Assembly: GCA_009846685.1 (NCBI GenBank)
Contig: VWVY01000003.1
Span: forward strand, 1 to 64,000
Direction of reading: 5' to 3'
DNA: 64,000 bases
DNA from: Rhizobiales bacterium SYSU XM002
GTDB lineage: Bacteria > Pseudomonadota > Alphaproteobacteria > Rhizobiales > Beijerinckiaceae
Positions within the stretch are counted from its first letter, which is position 1; each line of letters begins with the position of its first letter. Below are positions 1 through 9,826 of the stretch, piece by piece. The notes under the pieces were generated by a model. It was given only the letters and a program-made list of their open reading frames with translations. It ran no database searches and was not told where the DNA came from. Made by a program: the position numbers and the translations under genes.

Positions 1-66
1 CGCGCCCGCCTCCTGCTCCTTCAGCATCCCGATGATCTGCTCTTCTGAAAAACGTGAGGGCTTCAT
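1..66 (-). CDS. IS3-family transposase OrfA, N-terminal fragment (runs off the left edge)
   Basis: Translation from the ATG at 66-64 gives MKPSRFSEEQIIGMLKEQE and three more residues before the window ends. This is the characteristic start of the IS3-group OrfA helix-turn-helix protein (PSRFSEEQI..LKE.E), which binds the element ends and is joined to OrfB by programmed frameshifting. Only 22 residues are visible, so integrity cannot be judged. It is too short to stand out as an ordinary open reading frame. Confidence 0.75.
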   Translation of the reverse strand, partial: MKPSRFSEEQIIGMLKEQEAGA

Positions 67-127
67 CCGTCGTCTCCTTCGCGACGGACTCTACTCATTC
101 CTGGAGGAAGTTCAGGGTCTCAGGTCA
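1..127 (-). mobile_element. Left-edge part of an IS3-family insertion sequence
   Basis: The first 127 bases read, on the minus strand, as the 5' end of an IS3-family element. A TGA-starting terminal end begins at 127 (TGACCTGAGACCC inward), followed by about 60 bases of leader and the start of OrfA at 66. The remainder lies outside the window. The boundary at 127/128 is inferred because methyltransferase coding sequence resumes at 128. The target-site duplication and the other end cannot be seen. Confidence 0.7.
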
Positions 128-427
128 GTTTCCTGATGATCGATACCGAAGGTGCGGAAAAGGATGCGATATACGGTCTGTCCGAGACGATCGCGCGATG
201 GCATCCAAAGATCGTTCTGGAATTCAACCCAAGGCGAAGGCGTGATCCGGGCGGGGCTTCCGGTGTTCCTGCACCAATTCTATCCGGCGCTTCGACTTCT
301 GGATCTCAATTGCCGAACTGAGCCGGCAACGGAACAGCAGTCGCTCGATCCGACCAATCGCGAAGATTGCCTGATCTACCTCAACGCGAACAGTGAAACC
401 CAACCGGTCTCCTGGAAGCCGTTTTGA
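128..427 (+). pseudogene. FkbM-family methyltransferase remnant, cut by an insertion sequence and frameshifted
   Basis: From 130 the plus strand reads F-L-M-I-D-T-E-G-A-E and then GLSETIARWHPKIVLEFNP, the C-terminal half of an FkbM-type SAM methyltransferase (compare MKIDVEGHE in the intact neighbour). At about 225-245 the homologous reading moves by one base into the frame ending at 427 (VIRAGLPVFLHQFYPALRLL, then EDCLIYLNA). The N-terminal half is missing where the IS3 element begins. The gene is therefore doubly broken: insertion plus frameshift. The original protein probably methylated a sugar of a surface polysaccharide, like the complete FkbM gene just downstream on the opposite strand. 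Confidence 0.7.
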
Positions 428-461
428 TCCTCGCCTAGCTTGCCGCCCTCGCCAGCAGTGC

Positions 462-1442
462 TTACCCTAGGCGTTCCCGGCGCTTAAGGATGATATTGTC
501 ATAGGTCAGGCTCGCCATCTGATCCCGGTCAAGCGGATGGCTGTCGGTCGAGGCCATGCGCCTGTCCTCTGGAATCCTGTGCGGAACCAGCCTCATGTTA
601 TCAAGGAGATCGAGCATGACGCTGACAGAGTAGCCCGCAGAGATCATCTGGTGCTGCGACCATTCCATGACGATCCTGATATCAGTCGACTGCGCGATTA
701 CCCGCTCGGCGCCGCGCAATGTCGAATATTCGTGGCCTTCGACGTCGATTTTCATGAGATCTACCGGGCGACCATCCGGTATCAAACTGTCGAGCGTTTG
801 CATCTTGACCGTGATGGTGTCGCTTCTCGTCTCCCCCAAGACCAACGAGGCATTCGAAGCTCTCCCGACCGGAACATAGAACTGGGCGGTCCCTGCCCGA
901 TCAGCTACGGCGCATTCCTGAACCGAAATCGGCGCCATGGACCAGTTGACCGAAACATTTCGCTTCAGGAGTTCGATCATCTTCGAGTTGGGTTCGATCG
1001 CTACCACCTGCCCCCTGCCCCTATTTCCGATACGGCTACCCAGCAAGCAGGTGAAATAGCCAAAATTGGCCCCGACATCGATGAAGAAGGTGTCCGGTGT
1101 CACCGCACCGACCATCAGCGCGCTCAAATCGGCTTCCCATTGCCGGTAAATGATCAGGTTAGGCGCGATGATCATGTCCGACGGATCAATAAAGTACTTC
1201 GTGCCGAATATGGTCTGCACCAGCACAGTCCCGTCCGGCATAGTCAGGCCAAAGGGGCCGACCAGTGACCGGATGTCATTGACCCTTGCCCCCAACCGGG
1301 CAACCTCCTCACGCAGAAGGCGGACCTCCTTGAGGAGCACCTCGAATTGCCCCTCCGGCGCTGGCTCTTCCTTGGCCATAGAGCGAGTCCTTCCCCGCCG
1401 ATAAAACGAAAGCGCGGACTCGAACCAGCCCCGCCGACTCAT
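462..1442 (-). CDS. FkbM-family SAM-dependent methyltransferase
   Basis: A 326-residue cytoplasmic methyltransferase of the FkbM family (PF05050), which typically O-methylates sugars of surface glycans or polyketides. A short N-terminal coiled coil (about residues 35-58, EVRLLREEVARL) precedes the catalytic domain. Motif I is FFIDVGANFGYF (about 119-130), the acidic AIEP follows motif II, and the family signature MKIDVEGHE lies at about 230-238. I chose the ATG at 1442 over the one at 1457 because it gives a 4-base ATGA overlap with the upstream gene's stop. The gene is last in a minus-strand operon with a GT2-GT4 glycosyltransferase and a TPR protein, so a glycan substrate is likely. The exact acceptor is unknown. 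Confidence 0.85.
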   Translation of the reverse strand: MSRRGWFESALSFYRRGRTRSMAKEEPAPEGQFEVLLKEVRLLREEVARLGARVNDIRSLVGPFGLTMPDGTVLVQTIFGTKYFIDPSDMIIAPNLIIYRQWEADLSALMVGAVTPDTFFIDVGANFGYFTCLLGSRIGNRGRGQVVAIEPNSKMIELLKRNVSVNWSMAPISVQECAVADRAGTAQFYVPVGRASNASLVLGETRSDTITVKMQTLDSLIPDGRPVDLMKIDVEGHEYSTLRGAERVIAQSTDIRIVMEWSQHQMISAGYSVSVMLDLLDNMRLVPHRIPEDRRMASTDSHPLDRDQMASLTYDNIILKRRERLG

Positions 1443-1864
1443 GGGTCCGTCTCGCAATCAACGCAATATTGGTAGCCTGGATGTTCGCCGAGCTCCCTTC
1501 CGTTCGAAAAGTTGCGCCGAAGCGCTGCGTGGACGCTATCGGTCAGCGGCTTTCGTTCGATTTCGCTGATAATCAGTTGCTCGACCGCTTTGGTCGTTTC
1601 GCGGTTCACGCGCTCACGGAGCATCAGATCTCCCAGCTCGGTCCGGACCGTCGCGGGCTTCACATACGCCCCCTTGGCCAGCGCCATGATCTCCGCCGCA
1701 AGCTCGGGCCAGCAATCCAGGACTCTGTCCCGCAACAGGAGCACGGCCAGCAGTTCGTCGCGTGACCCCAAAAGCCGAGCCGTTTGTTCTGCCTGTGCGT
1801 TTTCGATGTTGCGCCCAGCAGTTAGCAGATAGGCGCGCTGCACTTCGTCAGCGTTCAACGACAT
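1439..1864 (-). CDS. Hypothetical helical protein in a glycan operon
   Basis: About 141 residues from the ATG at 1864, which follows a purine-rich GGAGAGGGGGG site. A longer frame starts at 1948 but would overlap the glycosyltransferase gene by about 100 bases. I recognise no family. The protein is predicted mostly alpha-helical and soluble, with charged heptad-like stretches (LGDLMLRERVNRETTKAVEQ) and a C-terminal CVDCETDP, a pair of cysteines three apart. It overlaps the upstream gene by 17 bases and the FkbM gene by 4, so it is translationally coupled to both. That suggests an accessory role in the same glycan pathway; no reaction can be proposed. Confidence 0.65.
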   Translation of the reverse strand: MSLNADEVQRAYLLTAGRNIENAQAEQTARLLGSRDELLAVLLLRDRVLDCWPELAAEIMALAKGAYVKPATVRTELGDLMLRERVNRETTKAVEQLIISEIERKPLTDSVHAALRRNFSNGRELGEHPGYQYCVDCETDP

Positions 1865-4100
1865 GCCGCCCCCCTCTCCGTCTTGCGCCTGCGCAGCGCG
1901 CAGCAGCAGCCTGAGCAGCCTGGATATAGGCCGGCTCGGCGGCTTCAATCATGGCATCCACCGTGAACCGTTCCTCGAATGTAGACCGCGCCGCCGCGCG
2001 CATGACCTTCAATCGATGGGGGTCTCGAGCCAACGAGATCAGACAATCGCCGCAGGCTGCGGGTGCAGCGTCATCAGCAGCGACCAGAAAGCCATTGACG
2101 CCATGCGTCACCACTTCCGCAAGCGCTCCTGCCGCCAACGCCACAACGGGAGCACCTGCCGCCATAGCCTCGATCGCGACGAGACCGAAGCTTTCATAGC
2201 GGCTCGGCATGACGGCAACATCCGCTGCAGCGTATAGGTCATCCAGTTCGGGGCGGGAAACGAGGCCTGCAAACGTCACGCGCGGATCGTCGATCAGCGA
2301 CGCTGCTCCGACCGCCCGGAAGGCACCCTCTACTGCGGGCGAAATCACATCGCCAACAAATGTTGCCGTTGCCCCGGGAACAGCCTGGAGTAGCCGGGTG
2401 ATGGCGCCGGCCGCGATATCGAACCCTTTGCGCGGCTCGAAGCGCCCCACGAAAACGACATGGAACGGGCCAGGGCGCCGATCCCGCAGCCGCGCCCGCT
2501 CCGGTTCGCCTTTCAGGGGGTCTGTCGTGCCGTGGGGCGCGAGTATCACGCGGTCGGACAAATCGACGTCGTAAGCCGCTTCCAAATCCCGGATGATCGA
2601 CCGTGAATTGGCCAGGATCACGGGCTGCGATTCCAGCAGGTCCTTTTCCGCAGCAATCATCCTGCGGACCATCAGATGCTTGAAAAGAGGTCGCGCCAGC
2701 CATTCTTCCTTGAACGGCTCCGCCAAGGCATAAGTGGTATGGAGGCTCATGACGACGCCGAAATCCTCACCGACAGCGAGAGCAATGCCCTCAACATCCC
2801 AGATCGGATAAGAAACAACGTCGATGCCGAATGTCTTCAAGCCATCCACGGTCTTCTGCACTGACGCCGACCAAGCAGCAATTTTCGGCGGTAGATCGCG
2901 CGTCGAAGCCAGCATTTCACCGGCTTCGACATCAGGTTTGATCCTGTGTAGCCAATATCCGTCAGCGAAATGAGTGGAGCATTCTTCCACAGCGCGGGCA
3001 ATGACATGGACCACGTGCCCCCTCGCGCTCAACCCCTTCGCCATTATCGATGTCCAGCGGGCAATTCCCGCTTCGTTGTCTGGCGGGTAAGATTGGCTGA
3101 CAAGAACAATACGTAATCCGTTTGCGGTCTCGAACGGCAGCAATGGCCCCGGATCGGCAGTCGTGTCGAGCCCCCCCTTCAACAGGCCGATATTTTCCGC
3201 CGCTTTACGCGTACCCTGCGCAACACCCCAAGCGACATCCTGATTGAGGGAAACACGATGCTTTGTCGAGATGTCGCCATGGTCTTCGAGCCATTTATTG
3301 GCACGTGTCAGTTCGTTCTTGTAGGTCTCCAACTCCGTTGCCGCGCGCTCGTGCGACGCCGCTGCACCGTGCCGGGCAATGAAATAGGCTTTGCTCACGG
3401 AGGAAGGATAGAGCGTGCGCGGCACCCGGCGCGATGTTCGGATGCTCGACGCCGCAAACTGATGGAAAACAAGAGCGCGAGGCGCGTAATGGATCTCGTA
3501 GCCGGCATCGACCACACGCAGGCAGACGTCTGTTTCATCGAGGAAATAGGCATAAGCCGGGTCGAATCCGCCGATCTCTTCGAGAACGTCGCGCCGGAAA
3601 GACGAATTGGTTCCGAGAAGCGATGGATAGTAGGGAGAACCGGGAAAGCACAATGGTCGCTCGTCAAAGAAGGGCGAAACGTTGAAAGCATTGCCGAAGC
3701 GATCACAGATGGTCTTGCGTACCTGGAAACGGACACCCGTATTATCGATCGTGTAGCCCCCGACTGCTCCGATCCTTGGATCGCGATATGGCAGCGCAAG
3801 TTCTGTGAGCCAGTCAGGATGGGGAGCGGCATCATCGTCGATGAACGCGACGATCTCGCCGCTAGCCGCTTCGATGCCGATGTTGCGAGACATCGACAGA
3901 TTGGCTTCCGGGCTGTGCCGGGTCTTGATGCGTCCTTGCCAGGCTGAAAGGACTTCCTCCGTCCTGTCCGTGGAGGGACCATTGACGACAATGACCTCAA
4001 AACGGGGATAAGAAAGCCCCATGAGGCTCGACAGCGAGTCGGGCAATACATCCGCTCGATTGAGAGTGTTGATGATGATGGAAATCAAAGGTTCCGTCAT
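1848..4100 (-). CDS. Fused GT2-GT4 glycosyltransferase
   Basis: A 750-residue protein with two complete glycosyltransferase domains. Residues about 5-250 are a GT-A fold family 2 domain (ISIIINTLNRADVL near the start, then AFIDDDAAPHPDWL containing the DxD metal/nucleotide-sugar site). Residues about 325-735 are a GT-B fold GT4 domain with FVGRFEPRKGFD and the donor-site E-x7-E in MPSRYESFGLVAIEAMAAG. No signal peptide or membrane segment is evident, so it should act on the cytoplasmic face during assembly of a lipid-linked or secreted glycan. The start overlaps the stop of the TPR gene by 4 bases. The two domains probably add successive sugars; neither sugar can be deduced. Confidence 0.88.
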   Translation of the reverse strand: MTEPLISIIINTLNRADVLPDSLSSLMGLSYPRFEVIVVNGPSTDRTEEVLSAWQGRIKTRHSPEANLSMSRNIGIEAASGEIVAFIDDDAAPHPDWLTELALPYRDPRIGAVGGYTIDNTGVRFQVRKTICDRFGNAFNVSPFFDERPLCFPGSPYYPSLLGTNSSFRRDVLEEIGGFDPAYAYFLDETDVCLRVVDAGYEIHYAPRALVFHQFAASSIRTSRRVPRTLYPSSVSKAYFIARHGAAASHERAATELETYKNELTRANKWLEDHGDISTKHRVSLNQDVAWGVAQGTRKAAENIGLLKGGLDTTADPGPLLPFETANGLRIVLVSQSYPPDNEAGIARWTSIMAKGLSARGHVVHVIARAVEECSTHFADGYWLHRIKPDVEAGEMLASTRDLPPKIAAWSASVQKTVDGLKTFGIDVVSYPIWDVEGIALAVGEDFGVVMSLHTTYALAEPFKEEWLARPLFKHLMVRRMIAAEKDLLESQPVILANSRSIIRDLEAAYDVDLSDRVILAPHGTTDPLKGEPERARLRDRRPGPFHVVFVGRFEPRKGFDIAAGAITRLLQAVPGATATFVGDVISPAVEGAFRAVGAASLIDDPRVTFAGLVSRPELDDLYAAADVAVMPSRYESFGLVAIEAMAAGAPVVALAAGALAEVVTHGVNGFLVAADDAAPAACGDCLISLARDPHRLKVMRAAARSTFEERFTVDAMIEAAEPAYIQAAQAAAARCAGARRRGGRHVVER

Positions 4101-4903
4101 GCCAGCTTCTCGGCGGTTTCGACGATAACGGCAAGCAGTTCGCGGTTTCTCTGGGCAAATTCGGGTCGTTTTAAAAAGGCACCGACAACATCGACTTGGC
4201 GCGGGTATCGGTCGAGAAAATCGTTCAACTCACTCGGCGTCCAGGCTGTGCGATCGATAAAAAGACGACCAAGCGTGACGACATCGGCGGCGACTGGGGG
4301 GGGCGCGAGCGGGCGCTCATCCGTGCGGTCGCCCCAATAGGCGGCTATGCCGGCGAGCGTGCCGGCGTTAACCTCACGACCCGATTTGGCCGCGGCAAAC
4401 CGCAAGTGCAACAGCAATTCCCCGTCCATTTCGCCGAGTGCATAGGCCTCGCGATACTGGAGTTCGGCCTCGTCGAATCGGTCTTGTTCCTTGAGCATAT
4501 GCGCATATTGAACCCGATACCCACAATGCAGGGGATAGAGCCGCAACGCCTTGGAATATTCGATTTCCGCCATGCTCCAGTCATGTCGATCGCGTGCTTT
4601 GTCAGCCATGACGACCAGATTGATAAATTCAGCATCATTCGCCGCGCACGCCAAGGTCACCTTGACGCCATCTCTGCGGCTGCCGGATGTGAGCGCGAGA
4701 GCACGCGCCATACGGAATCCGGCCTCGGCCTCAAGGCCGCCTGACGTCAATTTCCGTAGAATTGCGTCGACTGTCTCTGAAATATCTTGCGAACCGCGAC
4801 GAATCTCGTCGCCGAACGTTTCACCTTCCGGGCGGGTCATTTTGCTTTTTGCCGCTGCCGTTTTGAGAACGCCACCGACCAGATTGTTGACCCATTTACT
4901 CAT
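4097..4903 (-). CDS. TPR-repeat protein of a glycan operon
   Basis: About 268 residues from the ATG at 4903 (MSKWVNNLVGG); a frame opening at 4927 is also possible. Residues about 130-200 contain tetratricopeptide-like helix pairs: WSMAEIEYSKALRLYPLHCG and RFDEAELQYREAYALG fit the TPR pattern. The C-terminal part (ELNDFLDRYPRQVDVVGAFLKRPEFAQRN) is helical and unfamiliar. No signal peptide or catalytic motif is visible. It is the first gene of the minus-strand set and overlaps the fused glycosyltransferase by 4 bases. TPR proteins in such loci often scaffold glycosyltransferase complexes, but that role is inferred from position only. Confidence 0.75.
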   Translation of the reverse strand: MSKWVNNLVGGVLKTAAAKSKMTRPEGETFGDEIRRGSQDISETVDAILRKLTSGGLEAEAGFRMARALALTSGSRRDGVKVTLACAANDAEFINLVVMADKARDRHDWSMAEIEYSKALRLYPLHCGYRVQYAHMLKEQDRFDEAELQYREAYALGEMDGELLLHLRFAAAKSGREVNAGTLAGIAAYWGDRTDERPLAPPPVAADVVTLGRLFIDRTAWTPSELNDFLDRYPRQVDVVGAFLKRPEFAQRNRELLAVIVETAEKLA

Positions 4904-5180
4904 CAAGTTGCCGCTTGGCTGACACAAACTCGCACCCTAGCGGGGTAGCCCAGTTAGCCCAAAATTACAAGATTGAGGCATCGCCGGCGATCTCTCGCGG
5001 GCCCGCATCCGAGGGCTTCCGAATGATACCCTCCTGCTGCACGATCTGGCATGCCTGTCATCCCCCGGTTGACGCAGCATCCAAACGACCTTTCCCGATC
5101 TTCATACCGGTTGACGCCCGAGACCGCCCCCCCCTAAGTAAACATCACCGGATTGGAACCGAGACGGCCACCCCAGACCC

Positions 5181-6065
5181 ATGAAACAACTAGAAGCCGA
5201 GGCCATCGAGATTATTCGGGAAGCCACCGCATGCGCCCGGAAGCCCGTCATGCTCTATTCCATCGGCAAGGATTCCGGATGCATGTTGCATCTCGCGAGA
5301 AAGGCGTTCTGGCCCGCACCGCCACCCTTCCCGCTCCTGCACATAGATACTCGCTGGAAATTCAAGGCGATGTACGCTCACCGCGACAAAATTGCGCGCG
5401 AAAATGGCATGAACCTGCTCATTCACGTCAACGAAGAGGCTCGTCGAGAAGGCGTCGGTCCATTCACTCACGGCTCCAGCTATTACACCGACCAGATGAA
5501 GACACAGGCGCTCAAGCAAGCGCTGGATGCGGACGGGTTCGATGTCGTATTCGGTGGCGCAAGGCGGGATGAGGAAAAGTCGCGCGCCAAGGAGCGCATC
5601 TTTTCATTTCGATCTCAGGGGCATCACTGGGATCCTAAGACCCAGCGGCCGGAACTCTGGAATCAATACAACACGCGCATCCATGCCGGCGAGAGCATCC
5701 GTGTATTCCCGCTTTCAAACTGGACCGAGCTCGACATCTGGCAATACATCTACGACGAGCAAATTCCGATCGTCCCTTTGTATCTTGCCGCAGAGCGGCC
5801 GGTCGTCGAGAGAAACGGCCAGCTGATCATGGTTGACGACGAGCGTTTTCCCTTTGCCCCGGGTGAACGCCCAACCATGCGGAAGATTCGGTTTCGTACA
5901 CTGGGATGTTGGCCACTGACTGCTGCCCTCGAAAGCGAAGCTGATACCCTGGAAGCCGTCATTACCGAAACGCTACTCGCAAAGACCTCCGAAAGGCAAG
6001 GCAGGTTGATCGATACCGATCAGCCCGGATCCATGGAAAAAAAGAAACAGGAGGGGTATTTTTGA
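5181..6065 (+). CDS. cysD: Sulfate adenylyltransferase subunit 2 (CysD)
   Basis: The 294-residue small subunit of ATP sulfurylase, which makes adenosine 5'-phosphosulfate from ATP and sulfate. The PP-loop nucleotide site is S-I-G-K-D-S at about residues 27-32. Family blocks include [34 protein letters not shown] and [16 protein letters not shown], and the length is normal. It is coupled to the GTPase/kinase gene by overlapping stop and start codons. No assimilatory PAPS/APS reductase or sulfite reductase lies nearby, while a sulfotransferase follows. This copy therefore probably supplies PAPS for sulfation rather than cysteine synthesis, as NodP does for NodQ/NodH. That last point is inference. 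Confidence 0.95.
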   Translation: MKQLEAEAIEIIREATACARKPVMLYSIGKDSGCMLHLARKAFWPAPPPFPLLHIDTRWKFKAMYAHRDKIARENGMNLLIHVNEEARREGVGPFTHGSSYYTDQMKTQALKQALDADGFDVVFGGARRDEEKSRAKERIFSFRSQGHHWDPKTQRPELWNQYNTRIHAGESIRVFPLSNWTELDIWQYIYDEQIPIVPLYLAAERPVVERNGQLIMVDDERFPFAPGERPTMRKIRFRTLGCWPLTAALESEADTLEAVITETLLAKTSERQGRLIDTDQPGSMEKKKQEGYF

Positions 6066-7942
6066 CGACTGCCTCCGGATCACGAGACCTGCCAACCATT
6101 CTGAACCGCAATGCCGAAAAAGGGGTTCTGCGTTTTATTACATGCGGCTCCGTCGATGACGGCAAATCAACCCTGATCGGTCGCCTGCTTTACGAGAGCA
6201 CCAACCTTTTCGATGATCAGCTCGATGCGCTGGCCGGGGAATCACGCCGGTACGGCACGCAGGGCGAAGCGCTCGATTTCGCGCTGGTGGTCGATGGACT
6301 TGAGGCGGAACGCGAGCAAGGAATTACCATCGATGTCGCCTATCGCTTTTTCGCAACAGAAAAACGCCGCTTCATCGTTGCGGATACGCCTGGACATGAG
6401 CAATACACTCGCAATATGGCGACCGGCGCCTCCAACGCCGATCTAGCGGTCGTTCTCGTGGATGTGCGCAAGGGCATCGCTGTCCAGACGCGTCGCCACA
6501 CCCGCATCGCCTCGATGCTGGGGATCCGTCATCTTGTACTGGCCGTGAACAAGATGGACCTGATCGGCTATGATGAGGCGAGATTCCGATCCGTCGAAGC
6601 CGAATTTTCAGCATTTGCGGAAGGCCTGGGCTTCCTGAGCCTTCAGTCTATTCCCGTTTCGGGCGTCTTTGGGGATAATATAACGTACGGCAGCGATGCG
6701 ACCCCTTGGTATTCGGGGCCTGCGCTCCTTGAGTATTTAGATACTGTCGAACCCGCAGTGGAAACTTTGAAGGGCGCACCGTTCTGCATGCCGGTGCAGT
6801 ATGTGAGCCGCCCGAACCCGGATTTCCGCGGATATTGCGGGCGCCTAGCAGCAGGTCAGCTTAGAACGGGGAGCAGGGTCAAGGTCGCGACCAGTGGCAT
6901 GACGACCTCGATCAGGCGGGTCATCTCCGGCTTCGATGATGTTGACAGCGCCGAGGCCGGAGATTCGATCACACTCGTTCTGGAAGACGACATCGATGTC
7001 AGCCGCGGCGATGCCCTCGTTTCTGACGATTCCGATGCCGCTGTATCCGACCAGTTTCAGGTTCGGCTCCTGTGGCTCTCGCGGGCGCCGATGATCCCTG
7101 CTCGCCCCTATATTCTCAAAACCGGGCCGCGCGAGGTGGCGGCATCAGTCATGTCGCTCAAGTATGTCGAGGATGTGAATTCAGGTGAGCATATTGCCGC
7201 GAACACGTTATCCATGAACGAATTCGGGCTTGCAACACTGACCACGGCAATGCCGATATTTTTCAAGAAATACGCAGACAACCGCGCTCTCGGCAGCTTT
7301 ATCCTTATCGACAAGAGCAGCAACGAAACTGTCGCAGCCGGATTGTTCAATTTCTCGTTGCGGCGGGCTGACAATATTCAAATGCAGCCGCTTGAAATTA
7401 ACAAGAATGCCCGGATGATCTTAATGCGACAGAGGCCGCGGTGCCTGTGGTTCACCGGGCTTTCCGGCGCCGGAAAATCCACGATCGCAAATCTCCTGGA
7501 GAAGCGGCTCTACGCCCAAGGGAACTTCACCTACATTCTTGATGGGGACAATATCCGCCACGGACTCAATCGTGATTTAGGCTTCACGGAAGCAGATCGC
7601 GCCGAAAACATTCGTCGTGCGGCGGAGGTTGCGAAGTTGATGGTTGATGCGGGCTTGATTGTCATCGTTTCCTTCATCTCGCCATTCCGTGCAGAACGGG
7701 ATCTCGCACGAGAGAAATTTTCTCCCGGCGATTTCATCGAGGTGTTCATCGACGCGCGGCTGGAAGACTGCGAACGTCGAGATGTAAAAGGGCTGTACGC
7801 GAAGGCGCGGAGCGGCAAACTGAAGAATTTCACAGGCATAGATAGCCCCTATGAAGCGCCGCAGTCGCCCGATGTGCACATTGATACCGGGCTCCTGTCG
7901 CCAGATGATGCCGTTACCGCTATTCTGACAGCGCTCGATTGA
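6062..7942 (+). CDS. cysNC: Bifunctional sulfate adenylyltransferase GTPase subunit / APS kinase (CysNC, NodQ-like)
   Basis: A 626-residue fusion. The N-terminal EF-Tu-like GTPase (about 22-440) drives ATP sulfurylase: G1 is GSVDDGKS at 29-36, G3 is DTPGHEQY and G4 is NKMD. The C-terminal APS kinase (about 455-626) has the P-loop GLSGAGKS at about 465 and the [15 protein letters not shown] block, and produces PAPS. The start is a TTG at 6062 behind a strong AGGAGGGG site, with the CysD stop overlapping in TTGA, so the two subunits are coupled. The fusion form is typical of PAPS production for sulfotransferases, and a Stf0-like gene starts about 40 bases downstream. Confidence 0.95.
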   Translation: MTTASGSRDLPTILNRNAEKGVLRFITCGSVDDGKSTLIGRLLYESTNLFDDQLDALAGESRRYGTQGEALDFALVVDGLEAEREQGITIDVAYRFFATEKRRFIVADTPGHEQYTRNMATGASNADLAVVLVDVRKGIAVQTRRHTRIASMLGIRHLVLAVNKMDLIGYDEARFRSVEAEFSAFAEGLGFLSLQSIPVSGVFGDNITYGSDATPWYSGPALLEYLDTVEPAVETLKGAPFCMPVQYVSRPNPDFRGYCGRLAAGQLRTGSRVKVATSGMTTSIRRVISGFDDVDSAEAGDSITLVLEDDIDVSRGDALVSDDSDAAVSDQFQVRLLWLSRAPMIPARPYILKTGPREVAASVMSLKYVEDVNSGEHIAANTLSMNEFGLATLTTAMPIFFKKYADNRALGSFILIDKSSNETVAAGLFNFSLRRADNIQMQPLEINKNARMILMRQRPRCLWFTGLSGAGKSTIANLLEKRLYAQGNFTYILDGDNIRHGLNRDLGFTEADRAENIRRAAEVAKLMVDAGLIVIVSFISPFRAERDLAREKFSPGDFIEVFIDARLEDCERRDVKGLYAKARSGKLKNFTGIDSPYEAPQSPDVHIDTGLLSPDDAVTAILTALD

Positions 7943-7984
7943 CAGTTGAAGTATATTTTTCTCGATTTCATTGAAGGCGTTAAA

Positions 7985-8761
7985 ATGAAAAAGAATCAAA
8001 ATAGTGCAATTCCTCAGGAGGTTGACCCTCAGATACTTTCAGCTATTGAGAATAGAAAATGTTTGTTCATCGCGAGCGAAGTCCGATCTGGATCAACATA
8101 TTTGGCTGAAACGCTCGCATATGAACTGAACGCCTCGTTCGGGTTTTCTGCATGGCACCTGACGAAAGAACTATTCTCGCATCTTGATCGGAATTCTACC
8201 GTCGAGCAGGTGCTAGAGGCGTGGCATAGGCTTCATCTGGACACTAACGGCTTTGTTTGCGCAAAAATAATGTGCAAGGCACTGTCAGTAATAAAAAAAC
8301 TGGCGAGAGACTCATCAGAAATTCGGGACGCTTTTTTTGGAAAAAATGCTTACTGGCTCGTTGTTCGCCGACGAGACCCTGTCGCACAGGCAGTCAGTCT
8401 TGCGCTGGCGGACAAGACTGGCCTCTTTCACGTGTATGACAACACAATAGTTACGGACGATCAGGTAGCAGATATCAGCATAGCCGAGATCGAGCGGGCG
8501 CTCCGAGCAATCTTGATGTCAGATATATATCTGGAAGCATTTGCTAATTCTCTTGCACCCGCCCAAGGGATGACGATTTTTTATGACGATTTCCTGTCGC
8601 ATGAAGTTGAGCTCCTGCAACGTATCCATGCGATGTGCGGCTTTCCCCCACTCAACACCGAAATTTACGAAAATCGCAGTAAAATTGTACGAACCGCCAG
8701 TGCGCGCAAAAAGGAACTGCAAGCGACGTTTTCGGAATGGCTGCTGTCGCACTACGCATGA
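7985..8761 (+). CDS. Stf0-type sulfotransferase
   Basis: About 258 residues from the ATG at 7985 (GAAGG site upstream); a TTG at 7946 is a less likely start. The 5'-phosphosulfate-binding loop is in FIASEVRSGSTYLAETLA, and the 3'-phosphate site is in YWLVVRRRDPVAQAVSLALA, the pattern of PAPS-dependent Stf0/LpsS sulfotransferases, which sulfate trehalose, lipopolysaccharide sugars or glycolipids. It sits directly behind cysD-cysNC, which would supply PAPS. The gene is clearly richer in A+T than its surroundings, a sign of separate acquisition. The acceptor is unknown; a product of the surrounding glycan/polyketide locus is the natural candidate. Confidence 0.85.
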   Translation: MKKNQNSAIPQEVDPQILSAIENRKCLFIASEVRSGSTYLAETLAYELNASFGFSAWHLTKELFSHLDRNSTVEQVLEAWHRLHLDTNGFVCAKIMCKALSVIKKLARDSSEIRDAFFGKNAYWLVVRRRDPVAQAVSLALADKTGLFHVYDNTIVTDDQVADISIAEIERALRAILMSDIYLEAFANSLAPAQGMTIFYDDFLSHEVELLQRIHAMCGFPPLNTEIYENRSKIVRTASARKKELQATFSEWLLSHYA

Positions 8762-9003
8762 TTGCGAATTGGATGGCAGGCCAAAAGGTCGCTGATCGGC
8801 TCCAATGGTGGAGCATCTTCGATCCGAAGCGCGTGTCCGCGCCTTGGTAACTGCGCTGAATGCGCTCGATCGTTTCCGAATTGCGCCCATGTTGGACGTT
8901 GCGGTAGTGTGCGCCGCTGTGTGAGCGCAAGAACTGCCGCTCCGTCAATGTCGCGGACCCACTTTCAATGCCGGTCATCGCGCTGCCGGGAAGGACGCAA
9001 TTC

Positions 9004-9732
9004 ATGGCTCTTCTGACAGATTTTCTGGGCATCCTCGCGGCTGTTGTCACGGCCATTGTTACAATCATGGCTTTGACGGGGCTGCTCTTCGAGATCTTGA
9101 ACAGACGCCACCCCGAACGAAAGATCCAGAAGGGTCGAAACAACCCTCGCAAATGGCGGGAGTTGCGGCAAGCGCCGATTTCGATCCTGACACTGTCAAC
9201 CTGCTTCGCATTCGGCCTTTTCGCGCAGTTCCAAGGCTGGGCATTGTCTCCATTCGCCTTGAACTGGTGGTCCGCACCGCTCCTGCTGATCGCCTCAATG
9301 ATCGGTTACGACGCGTGGTTCTACTGGGTGCATCGCCTGCTCCACACGCGCCTGTTTTATCGATTTCATGCATTGCACCATCGCAGCGTGACGCCGACGG
9401 TATGGTCAAATCATCATGAAACTTTCGTCGAGGCGCTACTTAATCAGGCCTACTATGCGTTTGTCGTCTTTGTTCTGCCCATCCCGTGGCAGGTACTCAT
9501 CGTTCAGAAAATCTACGATCAGATCAGCGGAATGCTGGGGCATGCAGGTTTCGAGCATATTGCCTCGCCTGCAGGTCGCTCACCTTGGCCGCTCGCGAGC
9601 ACCGTGTTTCACGATCAGCATCATCGCCATTTTCGCTTCAACTACGGCCACACCTTCTCGTTTTGGGATCGCGTGATGGGCACTCTGCACCCGAAATACG
9701 ACATGACGTTAAAGAGTTTCGAAGATCTTTGA
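9004..9732 (+). CDS. Sterol desaturase / fatty acid hydroxylase superfamily membrane enzyme
   Basis: About 242 residues from the ATG at 9004 (GGAAGGA site); an in-frame start at 8968 is possible. It is an integral membrane non-heme diiron oxygenase of the fatty acid hydroxylase superfamily (PF04116), with four or so hydrophobic segments and the histidine clusters WVHRLLH, FHALHH and FHDQHHRHF that bind the two irons. Bacterial members hydroxylate or desaturate fatty acyl, sphingoid or carotenoid substrates. Close to a polyketide synthase and an alpha-oxoamine synthase, hydroxylation of a long-chain amino lipid is plausible but unproven. The 240 bases before it hold no gene I can support. Confidence 0.85.
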   Translation: MALLTDFLGILAAVVTAIVTIMALTGLLFEILNRRHPERKIQKGRNNPRKWRELRQAPISILTLSTCFAFGLFAQFQGWALSPFALNWWSAPLLLIASMIGYDAWFYWVHRLLHTRLFYRFHALHHRSVTPTVWSNHHETFVEALLNQAYYAFVVFVLPIPWQVLIVQKIYDQISGMLGHAGFEHIASPAGRSPWPLASTVFHDQHHRHFRFNYGHTFSFWDRVMGTLHPKYDMTLKSFEDL

Positions 9733-9826
9733 ACACGCGCATTAGTAGGCTCCTCCCCGAAATTCAGACAGTGACGGAAGCTACGATCTGAAGTCTGCTG
9801 ATCTCCGAACACGAGGAGATCAGGAC

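Noticed and set aside
6062-7942. Naming the CysNC gene nodQ as part of a nodulation cluster
   Set aside because: There are no nodABC, nodD or nod boxes in the window; the bifunctional form alone does not indicate nodulation.
8762-9003. Possible small gene between Stf0 and the hydroxylase, in several frames
   Set aside because: No frame shows a binding site with a recognisable protein. The longest candidates run into neighbouring genes or antisense sequence. It may be decayed sequence linked to the IS remnant nearby.
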